A stretch of 64,000 bases of DNA from Ohtaekwangia sp. (GCA_021155195.1 JAJNPV010000050.1:310001-374000); one strand, 5' to 3'. Positions 17,762 through 27,053 are shown, counted from the stretch's first letter. Notes: a model not told the origin generated them from the letters alone. Translations and numbers: made by a program.

Positions 17762-17775
17762 GTCCGAATTCGGAC
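17762..17775. promoter_or_regulatory. 14-base perfect palindrome, possible operator
   Basis: GTCCGAATTCGGAC is a perfect dyad about 100 bases upstream of the third tldD. It follows the terminator, so it may be part of the promoter region of that gene. A dimeric regulator site is an inference; no regulator gene is adjacent. Confidence 0.35.
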
Positions 17776-17878
17776 AAAGACTTGATTACCGGTTATATAA
17801 TTACTAACTCGAATTCAGAACTTTTTAGTGAGTGAACGTCTCATTACTAAAACTAACAAACCTTAAATTCCTACCAAT

Positions 17879-19516
17879 TTGAAACGCAGAGATTTTATTT
17901 ATCTAACGGGCATGGGTGCAGCAGCTTCTATGATTCCCGGCATACCGGTGATGGGCAATACCATTGATCCGGCACAAGCGCTTGAGCGCGTAGATGTGGC
18001 TCTCAAAAAACAACTGGCAGATGTTGCCTTAAATGCTGCACGTAGCAAAGGCGCTACCTATACCGATGTGCGCATTGGCCGCTACCTCAATCAGTTCGTA
18101 ATTACACGCGAGGACAAAGTGCAAAACATTGTAAACACGGAGTCTTATGGATTGGGTGTGCGCGTGATTTCCAACGGAAGTTGGGGGTTTGCTGCTACCG
18201 ACAAAATGGACAAGGATAGCATCGCGAAAGCAGCAGAAACTGCCGTAGCCATTGCCAAAGAAAATTCACGGTTGCTTACAGAACCTGTGCAACTCGCTCC
18301 TCAAAAAGGATATGGTGAAGTAAGCTGGAAAGCACCGATCGAAAAAAATGGGTTTGAAGTTCCGATCAAAGAAAAAGTTGATTTGTTGTTAGGTGTGAAT
18401 GATGCTGCCATGAAGTCGGGCGCGAATTACATCACATCACTCATGTTCTTAATCAATGAACAGAAATATTTTGCCTCTTCGGATGGTTCGTATATCGATC
18501 AGGATGTTCATCGCATCTGGCCCGCATTCTTCATCACAAAAATTGATGCGGCTACCGGCAAGTTTGAAACCCGCAATACCTTAAGTGCACCCATGGGCAT
18601 GGGCTATGAATATTTGGATGTAAGACCTCAGGATAAAATACAAGGTGTTACTACCTTATATAAAGGCCGCTACGACATGCTGGAAGATGCAAAAGCAGGT
18701 GGTGCTCAGGCAGGCGAAAAACTAAAAGCAAAAACGGTAGAGCCGGGCAAGTATGATTTGATTCTTGATCCTTCACACTTGTGGTTAACCATTCACGAAT
18801 CGGTGGGTCACCCAACGGAATTGGATCGTGTGCTTGGGTATGAAGCCAATTTTGCAGGAACCAGTTTCCTTACGTTGGATAAATGGGAATCAAAGAAATT
18901 CAAATTCGGAAGTGATATTGTCAACTTCACAGCCGATAAAACCGAAGTGAATTCACTCGGTGCTGTTGGATATGATGATGAAGGTGTAGGAACAGGAAAG
19001 TGGGATCTGATCAAAAACGGTGTGCTGGTTGATTATCAGGTGATCCGCGATCAGGCACACATACTCGGATTGAAGGCGTCACGCGGATGCTGTTATGCCG
19101 ACAACTGGAGCAGTGTACAGTTTCAGCGTATGCCAAACGTTTCATTACAGCCCGGTAAACAAAAGAAAAGTATCGATGACATGATCAAGGGTGTGGAGAA
19201 AGGAATCTATATTATTGGTGATGGATCGTTCTCAATCGATCAGCAACGTTATAACTTCCAGTTTGGTGGACAGCTTTTCTATGAAATCAAAAATGGAAAA
19301 ATTGTTGGCATGCTACGCGATGTTGCCTATCAGGCAAACAGTCAGGAGTTCTGGAATTCATGTGTGGAGATTGCCGACTCAAATGACTATCGCTTGGGTG
19401 GAGCCTTTGGTGATGGTAAAGGTCAGCCACCACAAAGCAATTCGGTATCGCATGGTTCTTCCACTGCGCGCTTCAATGGAGTAAATGTAATTAACACAGC
19501 ACGTAACATTGGATGA
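17879..19516 (+). CDS. tldD: Tat-tagged TldD-family metalloprotease, paralog 3
   Basis: Third TldD paralog (545 residues) from a TTG start fixed by the twin-arginine signal KRRDFIYLTGMGAAASMI. HExxxH is H306-ESVG-H311; the late motif is DGKGQPPQ with D512. It keeps the first late cysteine (C495) but the second, present in the other two paralogs, is alanine (A499 in EIADSNDYR). A strong terminator closes the previous gene, so this paralog and the tldE that follows (one base between stop and ATG) form their own operon. Likely forms a dedicated TldD/TldE pair. Confidence 0.88.
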   Translation: MKRRDFIYLTGMGAAASMIPGIPVMGNTIDPAQALERVDVALKKQLADVALNAARSKGATYTDVRIGRYLNQFVITREDKVQNIVNTESYGLGVRVISNGSWGFAATDKMDKDSIAKAAETAVAIAKENSRLLTEPVQLAPQKGYGEVSWKAPIEKNGFEVPIKEKVDLLLGVNDAAMKSGANYITSLMFLINEQKYFASSDGSYIDQDVHRIWPAFFITKIDAATGKFETRNTLSAPMGMGYEYLDVRPQDKIQGVTTLYKGRYDMLEDAKAGGAQAGEKLKAKTVEPGKYDLILDPSHLWLTIHESVGHPTELDRVLGYEANFAGTSFLTLDKWESKKFKFGSDIVNFTADKTEVNSLGAVGYDDEGVGTGKWDLIKNGVLVDYQVIRDQAHILGLKASRGCCYADNWSSVQFQRMPNVSLQPGKQKKSIDDMIKGVEKGIYIIGDGSFSIDQQRYNFQFGGQLFYEIKNGKIVGMLRDVAYQANSQEFWNSCVEIADSNDYRLGGAFGDGKGQPPQSNSVSHGSSTARFNGVNVINTARNIG

Positions 19517-19517
19517 T

Positions 19518-20852
19518 ATGGCACTACTAACAAAAGAAGAAGCTCAGGCTTTATTGAAAAAAGTACTTAGTTACTCCAAAGCCGATGAATGTGAAGTGAA
19601 TTTGAACGGTACGGATAGTGCTAACATCCGGTATGCACGCAATTCGGTTTCAACGAGTGCAAAAGTCAGCCAGACTCAATTGGTTGTTTCATCAGCCTAC
19701 GGAAAAAAATCAGGGGTAGCAACTATCAATGAGTTTGATGATGCCTCGCTTGAGAAAGTGGTTCGCAGATCAGAAGAGTTAGCACAACTGGCTCCCGAAA
19801 ATCCAGAGTACGTTTCTTTCCTAGGCCCTCAGCAGTATGCTGAAGCAAAAACGTATATCCCGGCAACGGCTAACATCACCCCACGCCTACGCTCCGATTT
19901 AGTTGCAGAAAGCTTGAGGGTTGCAAAAGAAGGCAAAGCGATAGCTGCCGGTTTTCTTGAAGACAACAATGGCTACTCTGCCATGATGAATTCAAAAGGC
20001 TTGTTTGCGTACAATACTTCAACCAATACAAATTTTTCTGTGACTGTTCGTACAGAAGATGGAAGAGGTTCTGGCTATGCAACGCGTGGTTATAATGATG
20101 TAACGAAACTCGATACAAAAACAGCCACCCAAATCGCTACTCAAAAGGCTTTGAAATCTGCGGAAGCAAAAGCGATTGAACCTGGAAAATACACCGTCAT
20201 TCTCGAACCCGCAGCAGTCGCTGTGCTATTAGAAAATATCTTTTTCAGATTGGATGCACGGCAAGCCGATGAAGGTCGCAGCTTTTTAAGTAAAGCTGGT
20301 GGTGGCACTCGCCTTGGTGAAAAATTAGTAGATGAGCGTGTAAATATTTATTCCGATCCGCTTAATCCAGAGTTACCAACCAGCACCTGGAATGGTGATG
20401 GAAGACCTCAGGAGAAAGTATCATGGATTGAAAAGGGGGTAATCAAAAATCTTTCTTACTCACGCTATTGGGCAGAGAAGAAAGGCGTGAAAGCAGTACC
20501 CGGTCCTGATGCAGCCATTATGGAAGGTGGCACAAAATCGTTGGAAGAATTAATAGCGGGCACTAAAAAAGGCGTACTCGTAACACGCTTGTGGTATATC
20601 CGCGATGTTGATCCCCAATCGTTGCTACTAACCGGTTTGACCCGGGATGGTACTTTCTATATTGAGAACGGAAAGATTCAATATCCAATAAAAAACTTCC
20701 GCTTCAACGAAAGCCCGATTATTATGCTTAACAACTTAGAAGAGTTGGGCAAGGTTGAGCGTACCGTGAGTGTTGAATCAAACCAAAACTATCTGCTTCC
20801 CCCACTTAAGGTGAGAGACTTTACATTCTCTAGTTTATCGGATGCGGTGTAA
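19518..20852 (+). CDS. tldE: TldE/PmbA-family protease subunit, paralog 2
   Basis: Second TldE paralog, 444 residues from this ATG, matching the start of the first (MALLTKEEAQ against MAILSKDDAK). A TTG nine bases upstream is possible but overlaps the tldD stop and adds only three residues. Same landmarks as paralog 1 (VNLNGTDSANIRYARNS, KAIEPGKYTVILEP, GLTRDGTFYIENGKI, FTFSSLSDAV) and no HExxxH. The glycine-rich loop of paralog 1 is replaced by a short NGDGRPQEK. No export signal. Its ATG follows the tldD stop by one base, so the two are translationally coupled and probably form a heterodimer. A terminator follows. Confidence 0.88.
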   Translation: MALLTKEEAQALLKKVLSYSKADECEVNLNGTDSANIRYARNSVSTSAKVSQTQLVVSSAYGKKSGVATINEFDDASLEKVVRRSEELAQLAPENPEYVSFLGPQQYAEAKTYIPATANITPRLRSDLVAESLRVAKEGKAIAAGFLEDNNGYSAMMNSKGLFAYNTSTNTNFSVTVRTEDGRGSGYATRGYNDVTKLDTKTATQIATQKALKSAEAKAIEPGKYTVILEPAAVAVLLENIFFRLDARQADEGRSFLSKAGGGTRLGEKLVDERVNIYSDPLNPELPTSTWNGDGRPQEKVSWIEKGVIKNLSYSRYWAEKKGVKAVPGPDAAIMEGGTKSLEELIAGTKKGVLVTRLWYIRDVDPQSLLLTGLTRDGTFYIENGKIQYPIKNFRFNESPIIMLNNLEELGKVERTVSVESNQNYLLPPLKVRDFTFSSLSDAV

Positions 20853-20873
20853 GTAATCTTTGCAGATTAAATC

Positions 20874-20905
20874 AAAGTCCCTGGAATCGGTTTCGGGGAC
20901 TTTTT
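20874..20905 (+). terminator. intrinsic terminator after the second tldE
   Basis: Stem AAAGTCCC / GGGGACTTT with a loop of about 13 bases followed by a run of T (20901-20905), 22 bases after the stop. It copies the terminator after the first tldE, consistent with duplication of the locus including its terminator. Confidence 0.85.
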
Positions 20906-21001
20906 CATTTTATGCGCAGGTGGTAAAACTTCCGTTCATATAATTCAAGGTTAAGAACCCTGCAAATGATCGTTTAAAAAGCAAAATTGCAGTTTATTAA
21001 C

Positions 21002-21628
21002 ATGCACTTCGATAGTAACAAGTTCTTCTTTACACGTCTGCAATATGAATCGGGCGATTGGGATGTAGACCAGCGCATGCCAGTAAACGTGTTGAACTCG
21101 TTGATCGAATACACCACACTTAAAATCGATACTAACGAGAACATTGTATCGCTAAGCAGTGAAGATCTTTTTCGATGTCCGTTCTGTTACCTGAGTGGTC
21201 ATAAGTTAGTAGAGTTTACAGCACAAGAGCGTGAAAACTTTGAAAAGTATATTAAGAATGGAGGGTTTGTTTTTGTGGATGATTGCAATCATGACATTGA
21301 TGGCTTGTTTGCCAAATCATTTGAATCGCAGATGGAGCGAATCTTTGGAGCCCAGTCACTTAAGAAAATTCCAAATACACATCCACTTTACTCGGTGTTT
21401 TTCAAGTTCGATGGCCCGCCCACAACCGCACAGGAATTAAATGGCTGGGGTGATGACATTGTACACGATTATCTAAAAGCAATAGAAGTAAACAATCGCA
21501 TTGGAGTTTTATACAGTAACAAAGATTACGGGTGTGAGTGGGATTATGATTTTAGAAACAAGCGGTTTTACCGGATTGATAATACTCGCTTTAGTGTCAA
21601 CATTGTAATGTATGCGTTAACAAGTTAA
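21002..21628 (+). CDS. DUF4159 domain protein
   Basis: DUF4159 family, a flavodoxin/class-I glutamine amidotransferase-like fold found beside MoxR/BatA clusters. Landmarks: FFFTRLQYESGDWDVDQRMP near the start, GGFVFVDDCNHDIDG near 100-115, and YDFRNKRFYRIDNTRF near the end. No signal peptide. A TTG 15 bases upstream is in frame; the ATG is preferred because it begins just before the domain. First gene of the MoxR cluster; 55 bases, including a strong hairpin, separate it from moxR. Role in the complex is unknown. Confidence 0.82.
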   Translation: MHFDSNKFFFTRLQYESGDWDVDQRMPVNVLNSLIEYTTLKIDTNENIVSLSSEDLFRCPFCYLSGHKLVEFTAQERENFEKYIKNGGFVFVDDCNHDIDGLFAKSFESQMERIFGAQSLKKIPNTHPLYSVFFKFDGPPTTAQELNGWGDDIVHDYLKAIEVNNRIGVLYSNKDYGCEWDYDFRNKRFYRIDNTRFSVNIVMYALTS

Positions 21629-21635
21629 ACAGACT

Positions 21636-21661
21636 ACTGTCCACAGTCGACTGTGGTCAGT
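21636..21661. repeat. palindromic hairpin between DUF4159 gene and moxR
   Basis: Perfect dyad CCACAGTCGACTGTGG (21641-21656) extended on both sides by ACTG/CAGT after one T-T mismatch. The wording resembles dispersed repeats of Bacteroidota. It could stabilise or attenuate the transcript between the two genes; there is no T-run, so a terminator is unlikely. Confidence 0.6.
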
Positions 21662-21683
21662 GGTCTTTAAAAAAAGAAATCAA

Positions 21684-22688
21684 ATGAGTGAGTTAAAAGA
21701 AGTAGAAAAATCAGTTCAGGAAATTATTACTGGCTTAAACCAGTTAAAGCAGGAAATAAAAAAAGTAATTGTTGGTCAGGAAGAAATCATTGATCAACTA
21801 CTTATTACTTTTTTAGCAGGCGGTCATGCGTTGCTGGAAGGAGTTCCCGGTCTTGCCAAGACGTTGATGATTCGTTCTTTGTCCGAAGCCATTGAATTGA
21901 AATTCAAACGCATTCAGTTTACACCGGACTTAATGCCCACGGATATTATTGGTACCGAAATTTTGGAGGAAGATCATACAACCGGCAAGCGTATTTTCAA
22001 ATTCAACAAAGGCCCCATCTTCGCGAATATTATTCTGGCCGATGAAATCAACCGTACTTCACCTAAAACACAAGCTGCTTTGTTAGAAGCCATGCAGGAG
22101 TTTGAAGTCACCTATGCGGGTGTAACGTATCCGCTTGAGCGACCCTTCTTTATTCTCGCCACACAAAATCCAATTGAACAAGCCGGAACCTTTCCGTTAC
22201 CCGAGGCACAGTTGGATCGTTTTCTTTTATATATAAAAGTAAGTTACCCAACGGCCGAAGAAGAACGCGCGATCTTAGAAAGCACAACCGGCAAGCGATC
22301 TGCTGCTATTCAAAAGGTAATTGAAGGAAGTAAAATTTTAGAAGCTCAAAAGTTAGTGCGCGATGTTCATATCAACACTGAGTTGGTGGAGTGGGTAAGT
22401 AATTTAGTTCGGGCCACACGGGCAACCCATAGCGAAGTAAAATTTGTTCAAGATTGGGTGCGCTGGGGTGCTGGCCCTCGTGCCGGACAAGCCATGATTC
22501 TTACTGCCAAAGCTCGGGCTTTATTGAGTGGACGATTTGCTGTAACGCAAGATGACATTCGGCATGTTGCTTATCCCGTGCTTCGTCATAGAATTCTTAT
22601 GAACTTCAAGGCAGAATCCGAGGGTGTAACCTCTGATGCCGTTACCAGTCATCTCTTAGAAAATATTTCAATCCGAAAAGGCATCTGA
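21684..22688 (+). CDS. moxR: MoxR family AAA+ ATPase
   Basis: MoxR ATPases act as chaperones that insert metals or assemble complexes together with von Willebrand-type partners. Walker A is GVPGLAKT (53-60), Walker B ILADE (117-121), sensor 1 region ATQNPIEQAG, and the C-terminal lid (AVTQDDIRHVAYPVLRHRI) is present. The ATG at this position gives the family's usual N-terminus; a GTG eight codons upstream falls in the hairpin. The stop overlaps the ATG of the DUF58 gene (TGATG). Cytoplasmic. Confidence 0.94.
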   Translation: MSELKEVEKSVQEIITGLNQLKQEIKKVIVGQEEIIDQLLITFLAGGHALLEGVPGLAKTLMIRSLSEAIELKFKRIQFTPDLMPTDIIGTEILEEDHTTGKRIFKFNKGPIFANIILADEINRTSPKTQAALLEAMQEFEVTYAGVTYPLERPFFILATQNPIEQAGTFPLPEAQLDRFLLYIKVSYPTAEEERAILESTTGKRSAAIQKVIEGSKILEAQKLVRDVHINTELVEWVSNLVRATRATHSEVKFVQDWVRWGAGPRAGQAMILTAKARALLSGRFAVTQDDIRHVAYPVLRHRILMNFKAESEGVTSDAVTSHLLENISIRKGI

Positions 22689-23587
22689 TGATTGACGCGC
22701 GCATAAAAGAACTTCTCAATCCCTCCGTACTTCATACGGTGAGTGGACTTGAGTTAGTGGCGCGCATTATTGTGGAAGGCTTTATGAGCGGCAGCAACAA
22801 AAGTCAAGCCGTTGGTGCCGGCCAAGAGTTTAGTCAATATAGAAGTTATCAACCCGGGGATGATTTGCGTCAGCTCGATTGGAAAATGTTTGCCCGCACA
22901 GAACGCTATTATATTAAAGAAGCTGAGATTGAAACCAACATTACTGTTAAGTTTATGTTGGACGCAAGTCATTCTATGGCTTACGCAGAAGAGGGTGTTA
23001 GCAAAATGCAATATGCCAGGGTAATGATTGCAGCACTGGCTTATCTCGCCCGAAAGCAAAGTGATACATTCGGATTATATGCAGTGAATGATCAGGAAAT
23101 AAAATCCGTGTTGCCAAGATTTGAGCAACAGCAGTTTCTACGCTTTCTTACAGAGCTTATAAAAGTAAAAAGTGAAGGCGCCTGGGAAAAGAGCGGTGGC
23201 ATTGAACAACTCTTCGATCATCATGGAAAAGAGATCATCATTTTTGTTACGGATTTGTATGACGAAACCCGTGACATCCATCAATTCATTTCGCGATTAA
23301 AAACTTCCCGCAACGAGGTAATCGTTTTTCATTTGCTGGGAAAGAAAGAAGCTACGTTTGGATTTCAGGGATCTTTCACGTTTGAAGATTTGGAAACCGG
23401 AGAACGCACCAAGGTAGATACATTCTCAGAGCAAAAGGATTATCAGCAACGCATGCAAGACTGGCTTCACGAGTCGCGGGCGTGGATGTTAGAGAAACAG
23501 ATAGACTATAACTTAATTTATCTCGATCAGCCCGTTGAATTAGTATTACAAAATTTTTTAGCGGTACGTAAGCGATTAGCAAGATGA
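22688..23587 (+). CDS. DUF58 (vWA-like) domain protein
   Basis: DUF58 protein, the usual partner of MoxR. The signature SQYRSYQPGDDLRQLDWKMF lies near residues 48-67, and the vWA-like core starts at VKFMLDASHSMAY (a MIDAS-like DxSxS) followed by IIIFVTDLYDE. It starts one base inside moxR and ends overlapping the next gene by 4 bases, so the genes are translationally linked. It probably recruits MoxR to its target. No membrane segment. Confidence 0.92.
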   Translation: MIDARIKELLNPSVLHTVSGLELVARIIVEGFMSGSNKSQAVGAGQEFSQYRSYQPGDDLRQLDWKMFARTERYYIKEAEIETNITVKFMLDASHSMAYAEEGVSKMQYARVMIAALAYLARKQSDTFGLYAVNDQEIKSVLPRFEQQQFLRFLTELIKVKSEGAWEKSGGIEQLFDHHGKEIIIFVTDLYDETRDIHQFISRLKTSRNEVIVFHLLGKKEATFGFQGSFTFEDLETGERTKVDTFSEQKDYQQRMQDWLHESRAWMLEKQIDYNLIYLDQPVELVLQNFLAVRKRLAR

Positions 23588-24795
23588 TTCAATTTGCACA
23601 ACCGATATTTCTTTGGGCACTAGTGGGACTTGCAATTCCTATAGGGATTCATTTGTTGAGTCGCAAGGAAGGAATGGTAGTGAAGATGGGAAGTTTACGG
23701 CACTTGCGCGAAACGAGTACGAAACAATTTAAAGGAATTAAACTAAACGAACTATTGCTCCTGGCTTTGCGCTGTCTGTTAATTATTCTGTTTGTTGGAA
23801 TGCTTGCCGGATTTCATTGGAAAGATACTAAAGCAAAGCGTTGGGTATTGGTAGAACGAGGATTAGAAAATCAGCGACAGGTAAAAGTGATTACCGATAG
23901 TTTGATAGGCGATGGGTACGAGTGGCGCTGGCTGCAATCCGGATTCCCGTTACGCGAGCAAACCAGCATTGAGGAGCCAAATTATTGGAAGATTCTATCA
24001 GAACTTGAAAACGAGAACCTTGCGTGTGCCATCGTGTTTTCGAAAAGCAATGTGAAAAACTTTAACGGCTTTCGGGCTGCGATGCCACCGGAAGTAACAT
24101 GGATAGGCATTCCGGCCGAACCCAATCAATTCATCCTTCAAGCCGTTGAAAAGGAGAATGAATTTCTGGTAAGACAAGGTTATTCCTCTTCCGATAAAAC
24201 TCTCTTTGAAACACAGCAAGTAAGCAGTCTTCCGGATTCTATTGAAGCAATCCCGATGAGGAAAATAACTATTTCGATTGTTCATGACGATGCGCATTTA
24301 GATGATCTTCAAATTATTCAGGCTTCATTAAACGCCATTCAGGAAACAATTCCTGTTGAATTTTCTGTTACCAAAAGTGCAGCTGTTCAAACTCAAGCTT
24401 CCGCAGATTGGATATTCTGGCTTTCTGATTCAGATATTCCAAAATTTGATTCTGTAAAGAGTTTGGCTTTAAAACCTCAACCTTCAAATCAATTGATCAG
24501 TCAGGAGAATTTTACACAATGGATAATCAACAAGCGATTAACTATTGATGTGGCACGCAAAGAGAATCTCACACTCCAACTTGCTTCGTTGTTGCTTGCT
24601 GATCCTGCGTTAACAAATAAACTTGAGCTGTTTGATAACCGAATGCTTCCTGATTCTGCAATCCTATCGGGCACAGGAGATGCATCAACATTAAAAGCCG
24701 GACTGCTTCCACAAGCACCAAATCAATATCTCATTCTTTTCTTCTTACTGATTTTAATAACAGAGCGAATTATTGCCTACGCGCGAAAGCAATGA
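23584..24795 (+). CDS. BatA-like membrane protein
   Basis: N-terminal BatA (aerotolerance regulator N-terminal) domain: FAQPIFLWALVGLAIPIGIHLL is the first helix, with a second near 58-75 (LLLLALRCLLIILFVGML). The middle, residues 85-375, is periplasmic and shows no vWA MIDAS motif, and a third helix ends the protein (QYLILFFLLILITERIIAY). Members of this family sit in Bat-type operons and are tied to envelope stress or oxidative tolerance in Bacteroidota. Overlaps both neighbours by 4 bases. Confidence 0.85.
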   Translation: MIQFAQPIFLWALVGLAIPIGIHLLSRKEGMVVKMGSLRHLRETSTKQFKGIKLNELLLLALRCLLIILFVGMLAGFHWKDTKAKRWVLVERGLENQRQVKVITDSLIGDGYEWRWLQSGFPLREQTSIEEPNYWKILSELENENLACAIVFSKSNVKNFNGFRAAMPPEVTWIGIPAEPNQFILQAVEKENEFLVRQGYSSSDKTLFETQQVSSLPDSIEAIPMRKITISIVHDDAHLDDLQIIQASLNAIQETIPVEFSVTKSAAVQTQASADWIFWLSDSDIPKFDSVKSLALKPQPSNQLISQENFTQWIINKRLTIDVARKENLTLQLASLLLADPALTNKLELFDNRMLPDSAILSGTGDASTLKAGLLPQAPNQYLILFFLLILITERIIAYARKQ

Positions 24796-27053
24796 GCATA
24801 CAGGAAGCAAACGATAGAATCCAGAATTTAAAGAGACGCTATTTGCTTACGCGATCGCTGGAAATCGTGCTTTATTCAGTAGCTGCCTTTTTATTGACTT
24901 ATGCGTTCACGGGTTTATTCACTGCTCAACAAGAATGGAAAATTGGTATCGCTTCCATGATAGGATTGATGGTAGCATCTGAGCGCACCATTCATTACAA
25001 ACTATTTTCTCTAAATCATACAGCCTTCATTCAATTCCTGAATCAACGCTATCCACAATTAGAAGAAAGTGCGGACTTGTTTTTAAAGAATAACACAAGG
25101 CTCAATTTGTTACAACAGCTCCAACTACAAAAAACACTTGTCAGTTTTAATGCTCTGTATCCGGAAATAAAACTTCCTAATTCGATACTTCAATCTGCGA
25201 TAGTCTTTACAGCGGGTGTCATTTTCTACTTTGGACTAACTGCCTTTGTCCCAAAGGCAATAATCGGTGAAGATTCCCAATCACCCTTGGAAAACATTAC
25301 TGGAAATGAAGAGCCAACCATTGCCATTATCAACAAGCTTACTATTCAAATTACACCTCCAGAGTATACTTCCATCAAACCCTTTACAGCAGAAACGCCT
25401 GGCATAATCATTCCCGAAGGAAGTCAGGTTACCTGGACTGCTACATTCTCCTCAACGGTGGAAGGAGCAAAAATTCTACTTTCAGGAAAGGACTCTGTTA
25501 CGATGAAGTTGAGTGATTCGTTGAATTACTCTGCGAAAAGTGAAATATCCGAATCTGGCTTTTATCAGGTACAATGGAAAGATCAAAACAAGAAAGTAAC
25601 TTCTGATTATTATAAAATTGAGGTTGTAAAAGATCAGGTTCCTAAATTGTCCATCGACAACCTGAATCAGTTTACTCAACTTTCACTTTCTGACAAACTC
25701 TCAGTCAATGTAAAATCAACCCTGCGCGATGATTATGGATTAAGTGATGCTTCTATCATTGCCACCGTAAGTAAAGGGAGTGGTGAGTCTGTAAAGTTTC
25801 GCGAAGAACGCTTGCGTTTTGATAGTCCTTCAAAAATTACAGGAAAAGAAATCCTGGGTGAGATTACCTTGAACCTAAACAAACTGGGTCTTGAACCCGG
25901 TGATGAACTTTATTTTTATGTAGAAGCGTTCGATAACAAAGTTCCTGTTCATAATTATAACCGCACCGAAACTTTCTTCATAGCACTTCAGGATACCACA
26001 ACAACGACTTACGTAGAAGACGAAGGTTTGGGAGTTGATCTGATGCCGGAGTATTTTAGGAGTCAGCGCCAAATTATTATTGACACTGAAAAATTACTGA
26101 AGGATCGAAAAAAGATTACCAAACAAGAATTTAATTCAACCAGCAATGAGTTGGGATACGATCAGAAAGTGTTGCGCTTACGCTACGGACAATTTTTAGG
26201 CGAAGAGTTTGAAGGTGCGATTGGAAAAGTGGAGATAGAGGATCACGAAGAAGAAACAACGGAAAGCATCATTGAAAAATTTGGCCACGCACACGATAAG
26301 GAAAATGAACACAACTTAGTAACCGATAAAAAAAATCCTCCAAGTCATGAACACACGGGGGCAAAAGATCCGAATGAAAAGGAAGATCCACTCGAAGCAT
26401 TTGCTCACAATCATGATGATGGTGAAGTGGCAACATTTTTTGTTCAATCGGTTCGCGCAAAACTGAAAGCAGCTCTTTCTGTAATGTGGGATGCTGAGTT
26501 GCATCTTCGGTTGTTTAATCCAGAAACATCATTGCCCTACCAATACACTGCTTTGAAACTATTGAAGGAGATCAGCAATGATTCGCGTATTTATGTGCAT
26601 CGCACTGGGTTTGATCCTCCACCCCTGAAAGAAGAAAAGCGCTTGAGCGGTGATTTAAATGAGGTGAACTCTCCAACATTAAAACAGAATCAGCAAGTTG
26701 TTGAAAACTATCCTGCTATTCGTCAAGCTATAAATTTAGTGGAGGAGATGATTGGTGCCAACAGAACATCAGCTTCAGCTACTGAACAACAACTTTTTCA
26801 AAAGGCCGGACAAGAACTTGCGCAAGTTGCTATTGAACAACCAGGAAAACATTTAGAAGGATTATCGATGCTGAAACAATTAGCTGATGGAAGTGGGAGT
26901 GAATCAGAAAGAAAAGCAGCATTAGTTGGTGTTCGTAAAATTTTATGGAGTGTGTTACCACAGGAATCGTTCTCACCAGGCAAGAAACCTGTACTCATGC
27001 ACAAGCTCGATCAGCAGTTTCTACAAAATCTTGAATCAGCTCGCAATGATTAG
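24792..27053 (+). CDS. DUF4175-like membrane protein with His-rich segment
   Basis: Large protein (753 residues) with two early helices (about 22-60) and one near 133-153, then a long extracytoplasmic part containing beta-rich segments (ITPPEYTSIKPF, VTWTATFSSTVEGAKILLSG) and a helical C-terminal half. Residues 491-546 are rich in His, Glu and Asp (FGHAHDKENEH, SHEHTGAKD, FAHNHDDG), a plausible metal-binding loop. The layout matches DUF4175-type proteins of MoxR clusters. It overlaps the upstream gene by 4 and the downstream by 8 bases. Function unknown. Confidence 0.8.
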   Translation: MSIQEANDRIQNLKRRYLLTRSLEIVLYSVAAFLLTYAFTGLFTAQQEWKIGIASMIGLMVASERTIHYKLFSLNHTAFIQFLNQRYPQLEESADLFLKNNTRLNLLQQLQLQKTLVSFNALYPEIKLPNSILQSAIVFTAGVIFYFGLTAFVPKAIIGEDSQSPLENITGNEEPTIAIINKLTIQITPPEYTSIKPFTAETPGIIIPEGSQVTWTATFSSTVEGAKILLSGKDSVTMKLSDSLNYSAKSEISESGFYQVQWKDQNKKVTSDYYKIEVVKDQVPKLSIDNLNQFTQLSLSDKLSVNVKSTLRDDYGLSDASIIATVSKGSGESVKFREERLRFDSPSKITGKEILGEITLNLNKLGLEPGDELYFYVEAFDNKVPVHNYNRTETFFIALQDTTTTTYVEDEGLGVDLMPEYFRSQRQIIIDTEKLLKDRKKITKQEFNSTSNELGYDQKVLRLRYGQFLGEEFEGAIGKVEIEDHEEETTESIIEKFGHAHDKENEHNLVTDKKNPPSHEHTGAKDPNEKEDPLEAFAHNHDDGEVATFFVQSVRAKLKAALSVMWDAELHLRLFNPETSLPYQYTALKLLKEISNDSRIYVHRTGFDPPPLKEEKRLSGDLNEVNSPTLKQNQQVVENYPAIRQAINLVEEMIGANRTSASATEQQLFQKAGQELAQVAIEQPGKHLEGLSMLKQLADGSGSESERKAALVGVRKILWSVLPQESFSPGKKPVLMHKLDQQFLQNLESARND

